Source: Planotetraspora silvatica (GTDB lineage Bacteria > Actinomycetota > Actinomycetes > Streptosporangiales > Streptosporangiaceae). Taken from it: 64,000 nucleotides of DNA. Numbering within the stretch: the stretch's first letter is position 1; each line of letters starts with the position of its first letter. The DNA is taken from NCBI RefSeq assembly GCF_016863315.1, contig NZ_BOOQ01000009.1:62001-126000 (forward strand). Direction: 5' to 3'. The notes under the pieces are model-generated. The model was given only the letters and a program-made list of their open reading frames with translations, was not told where the DNA came from and did not search any database. Position numbers and translations under genes: made by a program. This document shows positions 16,961-25,385 of this stretch, one piece after another.

Positions 16961-17722
16961 ATGACGATTAGGGACGACCACGCCCTCGCGGGTGATCTCG
17001 CCACGGAGGCGGGGGAACGGCTGCTCGCACTCCGGGCCGAGCACGGGTTCGCCGACCAGCGTGCGCTGAAAGACGCGGGCGACCTGATGGCGCACCGGTT
17101 CCTCACCGAGGCCCTGCAGCGCCTCAGGCCGAGCGACAGCGTCCTGTCGGAGGAGGCGACCCGCGAGGAGCGGATGGATCCGCGGCGCCTGTCGGCCGAC
17201 CGAGTGTGGATCGTCGACCCGCTCGACGGCACCCGCGAGTTCTCCGAGGAGGGCCGGTCCGACTGGGCGGTCCATGTCGCGCTGTGGGAGAAAGGCTCGC
17301 TGACGGCGGGGGCGGTCGCGCTCCCGGCCCAGGGCAGGACCCTGACGGCGGCCGTCCCGCCCGTGCTGGCAAGGCCCGGCGAGCGGTTCCGGATCGCGGT
17401 CAGCCGCACCCGGCCCCCCGAGTTCGTGCGGAAGCTCGCGTTCCTCGCGGGCGCCGATCTGGTCCCGATCGGCTCGGCCGGGGCCAAGATCTCAGCCGTC
17501 CTCACCGGAGAGGTCGAGGCGTACGTCCACGCGGGCGGCCAGTACGAGTGGGACTCCGCCGCGCCGGTCGCCGTGGCGCTCGCCGCGGGGGCGCACGCGA
17601 GCAGGATCGACGGCTCGCCACTGGTCTACAACCAGGCAGACCCCTCCCTGCCGGATATCCTTGTTTGCCTACCGGATCTGGCGCCAACGTTGCTCGCCGG
17701 CATCCGTGACCTTCATCGCTAA
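16961..17722 (+). CDS. cysQ: 3'(2'),5'-bisphosphate nucleotidase (PAP phosphatase)
   Basis: A 253-aa inositol-monophosphatase-fold enzyme with the metal-binding signatures LSEE, WIVDPLDGTREF and YEWDSAAP. It converts PAP, the product of sulfotransferases, to AMP, preventing product inhibition. ATG 16961 directly follows the previous stop, so translation is probably coupled to the priming transferase. Its position before cysD/cysN and three sulfotransferases makes PAP clearance the natural role. Confidence 0.9.
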   Translation: MTIRDDHALAGDLATEAGERLLALRAEHGFADQRALKDAGDLMAHRFLTEALQRLRPSDSVLSEEATREERMDPRRLSADRVWIVDPLDGTREFSEEGRSDWAVHVALWEKGSLTAGAVALPAQGRTLTAAVPPVLARPGERFRIAVSRTRPPEFVRKLAFLAGADLVPIGSAGAKISAVLTGEVEAYVHAGGQYEWDSAAPVAVALAAGAHASRIDGSPLVYNQADPSLPDILVCLPDLAPTLLAGIRDLHR

Positions 17723-17741
17723 TCTCCCGGAGGAAGCACCA

Positions 17742-18656
17742 ATGCTCCAGCGTGACTACACGACGTCACAGCTCGACGTGCTCGAGGCCGAGGCGATCCA
17801 CGTCATGCGCGAGGTCGCGGCCGAGTTCGAGCGGCCCTGTCTGCTCTTCTCTGGTGGCAAGGACTCGATCGTCATGCTGCGCGTCGCCGAGAAGGCGTTC
17901 TGGCCGGCGCCGATCCCCTTCCCGCTGATGCACGTGGACACCGGGCACAACTTCCCCGAGGTGATCGACTTCCGGGACCGGCGCGTCGCCGAGCTGAACG
18001 CACGGCTGGTCGTGGCCTCGGTCCAGGCATCCATCGACGCGGGACGGGTGATGGAGGAGACCGGGCGGCGCGCCTCGCGCAACCGGCTGCAGACCACGAC
18101 CCTGCTCGACGCGATCGAGGAGAACGAGTACGACGCCGTGTTCGGCGGGGCCCGGCGTGACGAGGAGAAGGCCAGGGCCAAGGAGCGCGTGTTCTCCTTC
18201 CGCGACGACTTCGGGCAGTGGGATCCGAAGAACCAGCGGCCCGAGCTGTGGAACCTCTACAACACCCGGATCCGCAAGGGGGAGCACATCCGCGTGTTCC
18301 CGCTGTCCAACTGGACCGAGCTGGACATCTGGTACTACATCCAGCGCGAGGGCATCGAGATCCCCTCGATCTACTTCGCCCACACCCGCAAGGTGTTCGA
18401 GCGGGACGGCATGCTGCTCAGCGATGACGAGGTGGTCCAGCGGGGCGACGACGAGCCGATCTTCGAGGCGGTGGTCCGTTACCGCACGGTCGGCGACATG
18501 ACGTGCACCGGCGCGGTGGCCTCCACGGCCACGACGGTCGAGCAGATCATCGAAGAGGTGGCGGCGACCAGGATCACCGAACGGGGAGCCACCCGCGCCG
18601 ACGACCGCGCGTCCGAGGCCGCCATGGAAGATCGCAAGAAGGAAGGGTACTTCTGA
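17742..18656 (+). CDS. cysD: Sulfate adenylyltransferase subunit 2
   Basis: A 304-aa PP-loop ATPase, the catalytic half of ATP sulfurylase that makes APS from sulfate and ATP. The PP-loop SGGKDS is at 37-42; MHVDTGHNFPEVIDFRD, GGARRDEEKARAKER and PLSNWTELDIWYYI are family landmarks. ATG 17742 has GGAGGAAG upstream. The stop overlaps the start of a 17-codon reading frame that leads into cysN. Confidence 0.95.
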   Translation: MLQRDYTTSQLDVLEAEAIHVMREVAAEFERPCLLFSGGKDSIVMLRVAEKAFWPAPIPFPLMHVDTGHNFPEVIDFRDRRVAELNARLVVASVQASIDAGRVMEETGRRASRNRLQTTTLLDAIEENEYDAVFGGARRDEEKARAKERVFSFRDDFGQWDPKNQRPELWNLYNTRIRKGEHIRVFPLSNWTELDIWYYIQREGIEIPSIYFAHTRKVFERDGMLLSDDEVVQRGDDEPIFEAVVRYRTVGDMTCTGAVASTATTVEQIIEEVAATRITERGATRADDRASEAAMEDRKKEGYF

Positions 18657-18709
18657 TGCGCGCTGATCTTCCTGATGCCGGCCGTACGAACCTTGGGGAG
18701 CACGAGTAA
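18656..18709 (+). other. 17-codon reading frame bridging cysD and cysN
   Basis: ATG at 18656 overlaps the cysD stop (TGATG) and its stop TAA overlaps the A of the cysN ATG (TAATG at 18707-18711), filling the gap exactly. It may be a translated coupler that carries ribosomes from cysD to cysN; the encoded peptide (MRADLPDAGRTNLGEHE) resembles nothing I know. No own Shine-Dalgarno is clear. Confidence 0.35.
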
Positions 18710-19971
18710 TGGACATCCTTCGTTTCGCTACGGCGGGCAGCGTGGACGACGGCAAGTCGACGCTGATCGGGCGGCTGCTCTTCGACTCCAAGGCGATCTT
18801 CGAGGACCAGTTGGAAGCGGTCGAGCGCACCTCGCGCGACCGGGGCACCGAGTACACCGACCTGTCCCTGCTCACCGACGGTCTCCGGGCGGAGCGCGAG
18901 CAGGGGATCACGATCGACGTCGCCTACCGCTACTTCGCGACGCCCCGGCGGAAGTTCATCATCGCCGACACCCCGGGTCACATCCAGTACACCCGGAACA
19001 TGGTCACCGGAGCCTCGACCGCGGACCTGGCGATCATCCTGATCGACGCCCGTAAGGGCGTGCTGGAGCAGTCGCGGCGGCACGCGTTCCTGACGACGCT
19101 CCTGCGGGTGCCCCACCTCGTCCTCGCGGTCAACAAGATGGACCTCGTCGACTACTCCGAGGCCCGGTTCGAGGAGATCCGCGAGGAGTTCACCGCCTTC
19201 GCGTCGAAGCTGAACGCCAGCGACCTCACGTTCATCCCGATCTCCGCGCTGCACGGCGACAACGTGGTCTCCCGCTCGGAGAACATGCCGTGGTACGAGG
19301 GCACGGCGCTGCTCCATCACCTGGAGCACGTGCACATCGCCTCCGACCGCAATCTCGTCGACGTCCGCTTCCCGGTGCAGTACGTCATCCGACCGCACAA
19401 CGCGACGAACCAGTCGCTGCACGACTACCGCGGATACGCGGGTCAGGTGGCCGGTGGCGTCCTCAAGCCGGGCGACGAGGTCATGCACCTGCCGTCGGGC
19501 CTCACCACGCGGATCAAGTCGATCGACAGCTTCGACGGCGCGCTCGACGAGGCATTCCCGCCCATGTCGGTCACCATCCGGCTGGAGGACGACATCGACA
19601 TCTCGCGCGGCGACATGATCTGCCGTCCGCACAACCAGCCGCACGTGGCCCAGGAGATCGACGCGATGGTCGCGTGGATGGCCGACGGCGTGAGGCTGCA
19701 GCCCCGCTCCAAGCTGGTTCTCAAGCACACCACGAGGACCGCGCGGACCGTGGTCAGGGACCTGCAGTACCGCCTGGATGTCAACACCCTTCACCGTGAC
19801 GAGACGGCGACCTCGCTGGGGCTCAACGAGATCGGCCGGGTGACGCTGCGCACCACTCAGCCGCTGTTCGTGGACGACTACGCCAGGAACCGCCTCACCG
19901 GCGGATTCATCCTGATCGACGAGACCACCAACGGCACAGTCGGGGCAGGGATGATCGTCGACGCTCACTGA
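18709..19971 (+). CDS. cysN: Sulfate adenylyltransferase subunit 1 (GTPase)
   Basis: A 420-aa EF-Tu-like GTPase that drives APS formation by CysD. G1 GSVDDGKS (10-17), G3 DTPGH (87-91) and G4 NKMD (142-145) are present. It ends after the beta-barrel domains and has no fused APS kinase; that activity is supplied by the gene at 32412-33629. ATG 18709; GGGGAG upstream. No sulfite or PAPS reductase gene is nearby, which favours PAPS supply for sulfotransferases. Confidence 0.95.
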   Translation: MDILRFATAGSVDDGKSTLIGRLLFDSKAIFEDQLEAVERTSRDRGTEYTDLSLLTDGLRAEREQGITIDVAYRYFATPRRKFIIADTPGHIQYTRNMVTGASTADLAIILIDARKGVLEQSRRHAFLTTLLRVPHLVLAVNKMDLVDYSEARFEEIREEFTAFASKLNASDLTFIPISALHGDNVVSRSENMPWYEGTALLHHLEHVHIASDRNLVDVRFPVQYVIRPHNATNQSLHDYRGYAGQVAGGVLKPGDEVMHLPSGLTTRIKSIDSFDGALDEAFPPMSVTIRLEDDIDISRGDMICRPHNQPHVAQEIDAMVAWMADGVRLQPRSKLVLKHTTRTARTVVRDLQYRLDVNTLHRDETATSLGLNEIGRVTLRTTQPLFVDDYARNRLTGGFILIDETTNGTVGAGMIVDAH

Positions 19972-20054
19972 GTAGATCCTTTAGGGATCATCAGGCGTTC
20001 GATTACTCTCCGCGCTAGGGTCGTCACGTTCCGCATCCACTAGGTGGAGGGCTC

Positions 20055-20966
20055 GTGGCCGACGCTCAGCCGGTGATCTTCGTAGGAGGGCTGGGCCGTA
20101 GCGGCACCACCCTGCTCGAGCGCCTGCTCGGTGAGATTCCGGGTGTGGCACCGCTCGGAGAGGTCGTCCATCTGTGGGCGCGTGGCGTTCGCGCCGACGA
20201 GCCCTGTGGCTGCGGTCAGCCGTTCTCCCAGTGCACGTTCTGGAGCAAGGTCGGCTCCCGCGCGTTCGGTTACTGGCGTGAGAGCCGTGCCGTCATGCTG
20301 CAGGAGCTCCGTGCCCGGGTGGACCGCACGCGCCGCATTCCGGGTTTCGCCATCGGGCTGCTGACCCGGGAGGCCGAGCTCGCCGAGTACGTCTCGGCGT
20401 ACTCGCGGATCTATGCCGCCGCGGCCGAGGTCGCGGCGGCGCGCGTCGTCATCGACTCCAGCAAGCACGCCTCCCTGGCGTACTGCCTGTCCGCGACCAT
20501 GGACCTCCGGGTCGTCCACGTGGTGCGCGACCCCCGCGCGGTCGCGGCGTCCTGGCGCAGGAGGGTGCGGCGGCCCGAGGACGGCCGGCCGATGGCCCGG
20601 TGGGCGCCCGCCCGGACGGCGATGCACTGGCTCGCGCAGAACCTCGCCTTCGAGGTCCTCCGCTGGAAGGGCGTCCAGGTCGTCCGCGTCCACTACGAGG
20701 ATCTCGTGCAGGACCCCGTCGCGACGCTGACGGAACTGGCCGGCGACCTGGAGCTGACCGACTCTCGCGAGACGCTCGGCTTCATCGAGGACGGGCAGGC
20801 GCGACTCGGCGTCGCGCACACGGTCTCCGGCAATCCCATGAGGTTCGCCGTGGGCCACATCGAGTTCCACGACCGCCGCGCCGCACTGCCGTTCCGGCAG
20901 CGCTGGCTGGTCACCGCGCTGACCTGGCCGCTGCTGCTGATGTACGGCTACCCCCTCGCATACTGA
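20055..20966 (+). CDS. Sulfotransferase (PAPS-dependent)
   Basis: A 303-aa protein. The PAPS 5'-phosphosulfate loop GGLGRSGTTLLERLL (GRSGTT at 14-19) and the 3'-phosphate motif VVHVVRDPRAVAASW are clear. A CGCGQPFSQCTFW cysteine cluster (about residues 50-65) is typical of one actinobacterial carbohydrate-sulfotransferase group. A C-terminal hydrophobic patch may touch the membrane. GTG 20055 with GGAGGG upstream. The acceptor is inferred to be the locus polysaccharide. Confidence 0.88.
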   Translation: MADAQPVIFVGGLGRSGTTLLERLLGEIPGVAPLGEVVHLWARGVRADEPCGCGQPFSQCTFWSKVGSRAFGYWRESRAVMLQELRARVDRTRRIPGFAIGLLTREAELAEYVSAYSRIYAAAAEVAAARVVIDSSKHASLAYCLSATMDLRVVHVVRDPRAVAASWRRRVRRPEDGRPMARWAPARTAMHWLAQNLAFEVLRWKGVQVVRVHYEDLVQDPVATLTELAGDLELTDSRETLGFIEDGQARLGVAHTVSGNPMRFAVGHIEFHDRRAALPFRQRWLVTALTWPLLLMYGYPLAY

Positions 20967-20980
20967 TCGGAGCTCGTGAT

Positions 20981-21895
20981 TTGAACCCGTCCGTGGGTGT
21001 CGTGATCCCCACCCGAGGAGACCGGCCAGGCTCGCTCGCCGCCGCGGTGGCCGGCGTGCTGGGCCAGGCCTACAGTCGCCGGTTGCAGGTGGTCGTGGTC
21101 GTCGACGCGGGAGGCGCGCCGGTCGAGCAGGTGGCCGAGCAGGTGGGGAGCATCGGCTCCTCCCGGGGCAGCGTCCGGATCCTGCCGAACCGCCAGCGCC
21201 CCGGCCTGCCCGGCGCCAGGAACTCCGGAATCGCCGCGCTCGAGACCGAGCTGGTGGCCTTCTGCGACGACGACGATCTCTGGTTGCCCGGCAAGCTCGC
21301 CGTACAGGCGGCCGCGCTGGCCGAGGAGCCGGAGGCCGATTTCGCCAGTTGCGCGATCGAGGTCGAGTACGGCTCACGCCGCGTCCCCCGCCTCGCCGGA
21401 ACCGCCCGGGTGACGCGCGAGCACCTGACGCGCTCGCGGATGATGATGGTCCACTCCTCGACGTTCCTGTTCCGGCGGGGCTCCATCTGGGTGGACGAGA
21501 GCGCACCCGGCGGTCAGAACGAGGATTGGGACCTCGCGCTGCGTGCCGCCTGGCGGCACCCGATCGTCCATGTCGACCGTCCGCTCGTCCGCGTGCGCTG
21601 GGGTGCCTCGCAGTACGTCATGAAGTGGGCGGATCGCATCGCGGGCCTCGACTGGATGCTGGCCCGCCATCCCGAACTGGCGGCGGACGCGTACGGCGCC
21701 GCCCGGATCTACGGCCAGCTGGCCTTCTCGCACGCGGCTCTCGGCCACCGCCGAGAGGCCGCCCGCTGGGCGCTCAGGGCCTTCGCGGCCCGCAGGAGCG
21801 AGCCGCGCGCGGCCGTCGCTCTGGCGGTGGCCGGCCGGCTGATCTCCGCGAGCGCGGTGCTGAGCCTGCTCAACGCCCGCGGTCACGGCATCTGA
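20981..21895 (+). CDS. Glycosyltransferase family 2
   Basis: A 304-aa GT-A enzyme: VGVVIPTRGDRPGSL at the N-terminus, PGLPGARNSGI, and the nucleotide-sugar/metal motif CDDDDLW (D96-D99), then QNEDWDLALR for the catalytic-base region. TTG 20981 has GGAG eight bases upstream; GTG 20993 is an alternative. The stop codon overlaps the next ATG (TGATG), so it is translated together with the WecG-like gene. Confidence 0.85.
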   Translation: MNPSVGVVIPTRGDRPGSLAAAVAGVLGQAYSRRLQVVVVVDAGGAPVEQVAEQVGSIGSSRGSVRILPNRQRPGLPGARNSGIAALETELVAFCDDDDLWLPGKLAVQAAALAEEPEADFASCAIEVEYGSRRVPRLAGTARVTREHLTRSRMMMVHSSTFLFRRGSIWVDESAPGGQNEDWDLALRAAWRHPIVHVDRPLVRVRWGASQYVMKWADRIAGLDWMLARHPELAADAYGAARIYGQLAFSHAALGHRREAARWALRAFAARRSEPRAAVALAVAGRLISASAVLSLLNARGHGI

Positions 21896-22728
21896 TGGCC
21901 CCTCGTTCGGGGGTGGCGCCCGCTCCGGCCCGCCGGCGCAGGCAGGGGCGAGTGGCGGTCGCCGGGGTCAAGGTCGATCCGCTGACCGAGGCCCAGGTGG
22001 TGGAGCACGTCGTCGCCGCGCTCGGCCGAGGTCGCGGAGGACACCTCGTCACCCCCAATGTGGACATCTGCCGGGCGATCTCGCGTCACGCCGACCTGCG
22101 CGCCCTGGTCACCCGGGCCGACCTGGCGGTCGCGGACGGCATGCCGCTGGTCTGGGCGGCCCGGCTGCTCGGCCGGCCCCTGCCCGAGCGGGTCACCGGA
22201 GCCGATCTGATCTGGTCGCTCTCCGAGGCCGCGGCCGTCGGCGGCATCCCGGTCTATCTGCTCGGCGGGCCGCCAGGGGTGGCGGAGACCGCGCGGGACG
22301 TCTTGTGCGAGCGCTATCCGGGGCTGGTGGTGGCCGGGACCGACGCCCCGCCGTACGGGTTCGAGACGTGTCCGGAGGCTCTCGCCGAGGTGAGGAGGAG
22401 GCTCGTCGCGGCCGGGCCGCGGCTGGTCTTCGTCGGGCTCGGGTTCCCGAAGCAGGATCGGCTGATCGCCATGGTCCGGGCCGACCTGCCCGGGGCGTGG
22501 TTCGTGGGCTGCGGCTCCGCGATCGCCTTCACCGCCGGCGCCGTACGGCGGGCTCCCGCGTGGATGGGGGATCACGGGCTGGAGTGGTTGTTCCGGCTGT
22601 TGAGCGAGCCCGGCAGGCTGGCACGGCGTTACCTCGTCGACGACCTGCCGTTCGCCCTCCGTCTGCTGGCCGTCTGCCTGCTGAAACGCCTGTGGCGGGC
22701 TCGTCGGTCGGTTTGCGGACGTCAATGA
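21895..22728 (+). CDS. WecG/TagA/CpsF-family glycosyltransferase (GT26)
   Basis: A 277-aa GT26 enzyme; relatives add ManNAc(A) or glucose to lipid-linked sugars. Conserved segments are TPNVDICRAI (53-62), ADGMPLVWAARLLG, TGADLIW, the FVGLGFPKQD motif and the C-terminal membrane-associating RAPAWMGDHGLEWLFRLLSEPGRLARRYL region. ATG 21895 overlaps the preceding stop. It is the last polysaccharide gene on the + strand. Confidence 0.88.
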   Translation: MAPRSGVAPAPARRRRQGRVAVAGVKVDPLTEAQVVEHVVAALGRGRGGHLVTPNVDICRAISRHADLRALVTRADLAVADGMPLVWAARLLGRPLPERVTGADLIWSLSEAAAVGGIPVYLLGGPPGVAETARDVLCERYPGLVVAGTDAPPYGFETCPEALAEVRRRLVAAGPRLVFVGLGFPKQDRLIAMVRADLPGAWFVGCGSAIAFTAGAVRRAPAWMGDHGLEWLFRLLSEPGRLARRYLVDDLPFALRLLAVCLLKRLWRARRSVCGRQ

Positions 22729-22739
22729 TCAATGCGTGT

Positions 22740-22754
22740 TTGCGATTTTCGCAA
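22740..22754. promoter_or_regulatory. Palindromic operator upstream of the Xre-ImmA antitoxin
   Basis: Perfect TTGCGA-TTT-TCGCAA, 21 bp before the start codon; a likely autoregulatory Xre site. The start has no Shine-Dalgarno, suggesting a leaderless or very short leader transcript. Confidence 0.6.
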
Positions 22755-22774
22755 TTCGAATCTAGGCTTTCGGT

Positions 22775-23899
22775 ATGGCTGGGGAGAGAACGGCGGAGCG
22801 GGTGCGCCGACTGATCGCGGACAGTGGCATCACCCAGGCCGAGTTCGCCGCACGAGCGGGGCTCGACTCACCGAAGATGTCCAAGTCGTTGTCGGGCATT
22901 CGGCGATTCACCTCGCTGGACCTGGCGCGGATCGCCGATGTGGGTGGGGTCTCCGTCGACTGGCTCCTGGGTGGCGACTCGACTGTTCCTTCCCTGGCCG
23001 CACGAACCTCCATGGCTTCGTCCACGTCATCGGATACGGCTATCCGTGAGGCGGAACGGCTCGCCCAGATCCGGGCGGATCTGGCATTTCTCGGATATCG
23101 GCAGGAGTTGTCCGCCTTCGCGCCGGTTCTGAAGGCGGGACGACCGATCGACCAAGGACGCAACCTTGCCGCCGAGGCTCGGGATCTCGCACGAAGCGGC
23201 GGGATCGATCCCTGTCGGCGGCGTGATCTGTCCGAAGTCATTGAGGACCTTTTCGGGGTGGATGTCGCGATCGTTCGCCTCCCGGACGGGTTCGATGGAC
23301 TCGCCTACGCGGACGAGCAAACGCGGCTCATGGTGATCGGTACATCGGAGGTGCCCGCCCGTCAGAGGTTCACCATCGCCCATGAACTGGCTCATTTGCT
23401 TACCGGTGACAACCAGGGACTCCACCTGGACGCCGACCTTCATGACAGTGTTCACAAGCAGCAGCCCTCGGAAATCAGAGCGAACGCCTTCGCCGCCGAG
23501 TTCCTGCTTCCCGCGGAGATCCTTCGCGAGGAAGACGCTCGGCTCACATGGTCGGAGACCGCGTTCGCGAAGCTCGCCTGCCGCTTCTGGGTATCGCCGA
23601 GCACGCTTGCGTGGCGGCTGTTCAATCTCGGCCTCATCGATCGCCGGCTCTGTGACTCTTTCAGATCACTGAACGCCGGTCAGGCGGCTCATCTGGCCGA
23701 TGCCGTGGATGTGCTGGCGGAGTGGATCGAGTCGGCGTCGCGTCCGCGGACTCCTGCCTCGCTCGTGCGGGGCACCTTCCAGGCGTATGCCGATGGAAAG
23801 GCGACGCTCAGGCCGTACGCGAATCTGATCGGCGTCGACACCGCCACGTTGCGGCAGGCCATCAGTGAAACGAGAGAGGAATCCCCCCTCGGCTCATGA
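22775..23899 (+). CDS. Xre-HTH / ImmA-IrrE metallopeptidase antitoxin
   Basis: A 374-aa protein with an Xre helix-turn-helix (residues 7-65, SGITQAEFAARAGLDSPKMSKSLSGIRRF) joined to an M78/ImmA-IrrE peptidase domain with HELAH (203-207) and the third-ligand helix SEIRANAFAAEFLLP (E233). Such fusions act as antitoxin and repressor, or cleave a partner. The last 4 bases overlap the start of the PIN-like gene, the classic toxin-antitoxin coupling. It interrupts the polysaccharide locus where the two strand halves converge. Confidence 0.88.
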   Translation: MAGERTAERVRRLIADSGITQAEFAARAGLDSPKMSKSLSGIRRFTSLDLARIADVGGVSVDWLLGGDSTVPSLAARTSMASSTSSDTAIREAERLAQIRADLAFLGYRQELSAFAPVLKAGRPIDQGRNLAAEARDLARSGGIDPCRRRDLSEVIEDLFGVDVAIVRLPDGFDGLAYADEQTRLMVIGTSEVPARQRFTIAHELAHLLTGDNQGLHLDADLHDSVHKQQPSEIRANAFAAEFLLPAEILREEDARLTWSETAFAKLACRFWVSPSTLAWRLFNLGLIDRRLCDSFRSLNAGQAAHLADAVDVLAEWIESASRPRTPASLVRGTFQAYADGKATLRPYANLIGVDTATLRQAISETREESPLGS

Positions 23900-24429
23900 C
23901 CTGGTACTGGTTTCCCGACAACACAGTGCTGTGCAATTTCGCCTGCGTGGACAGCCTCCCTTTATTGGAGAAGACCCTGCGCGGTCGTGGACGCTGGACT
24001 GAGGCGATCGCGTTCGAGGCGGCACAGTCCTCCCGCGTCTATCCCGGCTTGGGCGCGATCGCCGGCGGCAATTGGCTGGGGGATCCGATCGAGATCGATG
24101 ATCCCGAGGAGAACAGGCAGATCGAGCGTGTTCGCCGAGCGGTCTTCGGCGGGTCACCGCGTCAGCCGCTGAAGCACCTCGGAGAGGCGCAGACCTGCCA
24201 CGTGATCTTGAACTGGGCGGAGTTCACCGGTTCGCACTGGATCACCGATGATCGGGACGCTCAGGAGTACGCGCGTGCTCAAGGCATAACCACCCGCGAC
24301 ACCATGGACCTCATGTCCGAGGCGGTGGCCGACGGATGTTGCACGGGCGACGACGGATTCAGGCTCCTGCATCAGATGTGGCAAGAGGGCCGGCACCTTC
24401 GTGTGCCGCGTCACCCGTCCGATCTATGA
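23896..24429 (+). CDS. PIN-like ribonuclease toxin
   Basis: A 177-aa protein with the acidic pattern of PIN-fold RNases: D8 in FPDNTVLCNFA, E97 in HLGEAQT, and D118/D119/D121 in WITDDRDAQEYA. No close named family is recognised, but pairing with an overlapping Xre-ImmA gene is a known toxin-antitoxin layout. Codon 23 is TTA (23962-23964), so its translation may depend on a UUA-reading tRNA. It ends 32 bp from the convergent sulfotransferase. Confidence 0.8.
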   Translation: MTWYWFPDNTVLCNFACVDSLPLLEKTLRGRGRWTEAIAFEAAQSSRVYPGLGAIAGGNWLGDPIEIDDPEENRQIERVRRAVFGGSPRQPLKHLGEAQTCHVILNWAEFTGSHWITDDRDAQEYARAQGITTRDTMDLMSEAVADGCCTGDDGFRLLHQMWQEGRHLRVPRHPSDL

Positions 24430-24461
24430 ACTATCCCGGCGTTGCTTCCTGGAAGAGCAGC

Positions 24462-25385
24462 TCAGGCGGTCGGCAGGCAGGTCAGGGACTGGATGCGGGC
24501 GATCTCTTCGGGGGACAGGCGCCGGCGGTAGGCGCTGAGGGCCTGGCGGGAGTCCATGGGGCGGAAGGCCGTCCGTGACAGGCCCGTCCAGGCGAAGCCG
24601 CCCGATCGGGAGCGCCGTGCCGTACAGGCCGTGGTGATGCGCCGGGCGGCCCGGCGGGTCCACGGCAGCCCGCACCACTCGTAGAGGTCGCGAAAGCCGT
24701 CCAGAGGCGCCGAGGCGAGGTGTTCGAAGCCCACCACGCGGATGCCGGTCGAGCGGGCGGCCACCGCGTCGGTCACCTGACGGGCCGCACTCCACAGGGC
24801 GGCCGTCTTGGCGATGCGGTCCTGCGAGCCGGCCAGGGGGCGGAGCCGTTCGACACCGGGGTGGTCGCGCAGGAGCAGCGGCTGTCCCAGGAGTTCGTCG
24901 AAGGAGACCGTCCAGCCGAGCCGCTGCCAGCTCGCCACGAACGAAACGGGATCCCGGACCAGGATGATCACCTGGCAGCCGAGCCGTCGGGCGAACCATT
25001 CCGCGGACAGGAGCGCGAAGGGATCGTCGAGCAGGGCGCGCCTGCCGCGGAGTGCGCCCATCCCGAACGCCGTGCCGTGCTTGGCCATCCTGGCCAGGTC
25101 GCGTGGCCGCCTGTTACGGCGAAGCTCGGCCAGCCAGTGGTAGCGGAGCGCGACCGTTCCGGAGAAGGCGTCGAGCCAGGGGGTCTCGTCGTCCGCGCAG
25201 ATGTACTGGAACCGGTGGGTCACGGACGCGGCGAGCACGCCGGGGGAGCGGCCGGGCGGGCGTTCCGGGTTGAGCGGCTCGTTGACGTAGACCAGGTGCC
25301 CGCTCGCCGCGAGCATCTTGCCCACCCAACTCGTGCCGCTGCGCGGCAGGCCGGTGACCAGGACAGGGGGTCCGGAGGCCTTCAC
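24462..25385 (-). CDS. Sulfotransferase (PAPS-dependent)
   Basis: A 307-aa protein. PAPS loop TGLPRSGTSWVGKML at the N-terminus and 3'-phosphate motif VIILVRDPVSFVASW are intact. GTG 25385 overlaps the flippase stop by 4 bases (GTGA). Last gene of the six-gene - strand polysaccharide operon. Different in sequence from the other two sulfotransferases of the locus, so the glycan may be sulfated at several positions. Confidence 0.88.
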   Translation of the reverse strand: MKASGPPVLVTGLPRSGTSWVGKMLAASGHLVYVNEPLNPERPPGRSPGVLAASVTHRFQYICADDETPWLDAFSGTVALRYHWLAELRRNRRPRDLARMAKHGTAFGMGALRGRRALLDDPFALLSAEWFARRLGCQVIILVRDPVSFVASWQRLGWTVSFDELLGQPLLLRDHPGVERLRPLAGSQDRIAKTAALWSAARQVTDAVAARSTGIRVVGFEHLASAPLDGFRDLYEWCGLPWTRRAARRITTACTARRSRSGGFAWTGLSRTAFRPMDSRQALSAYRRRLSPEEIARIQSLTCLPTA

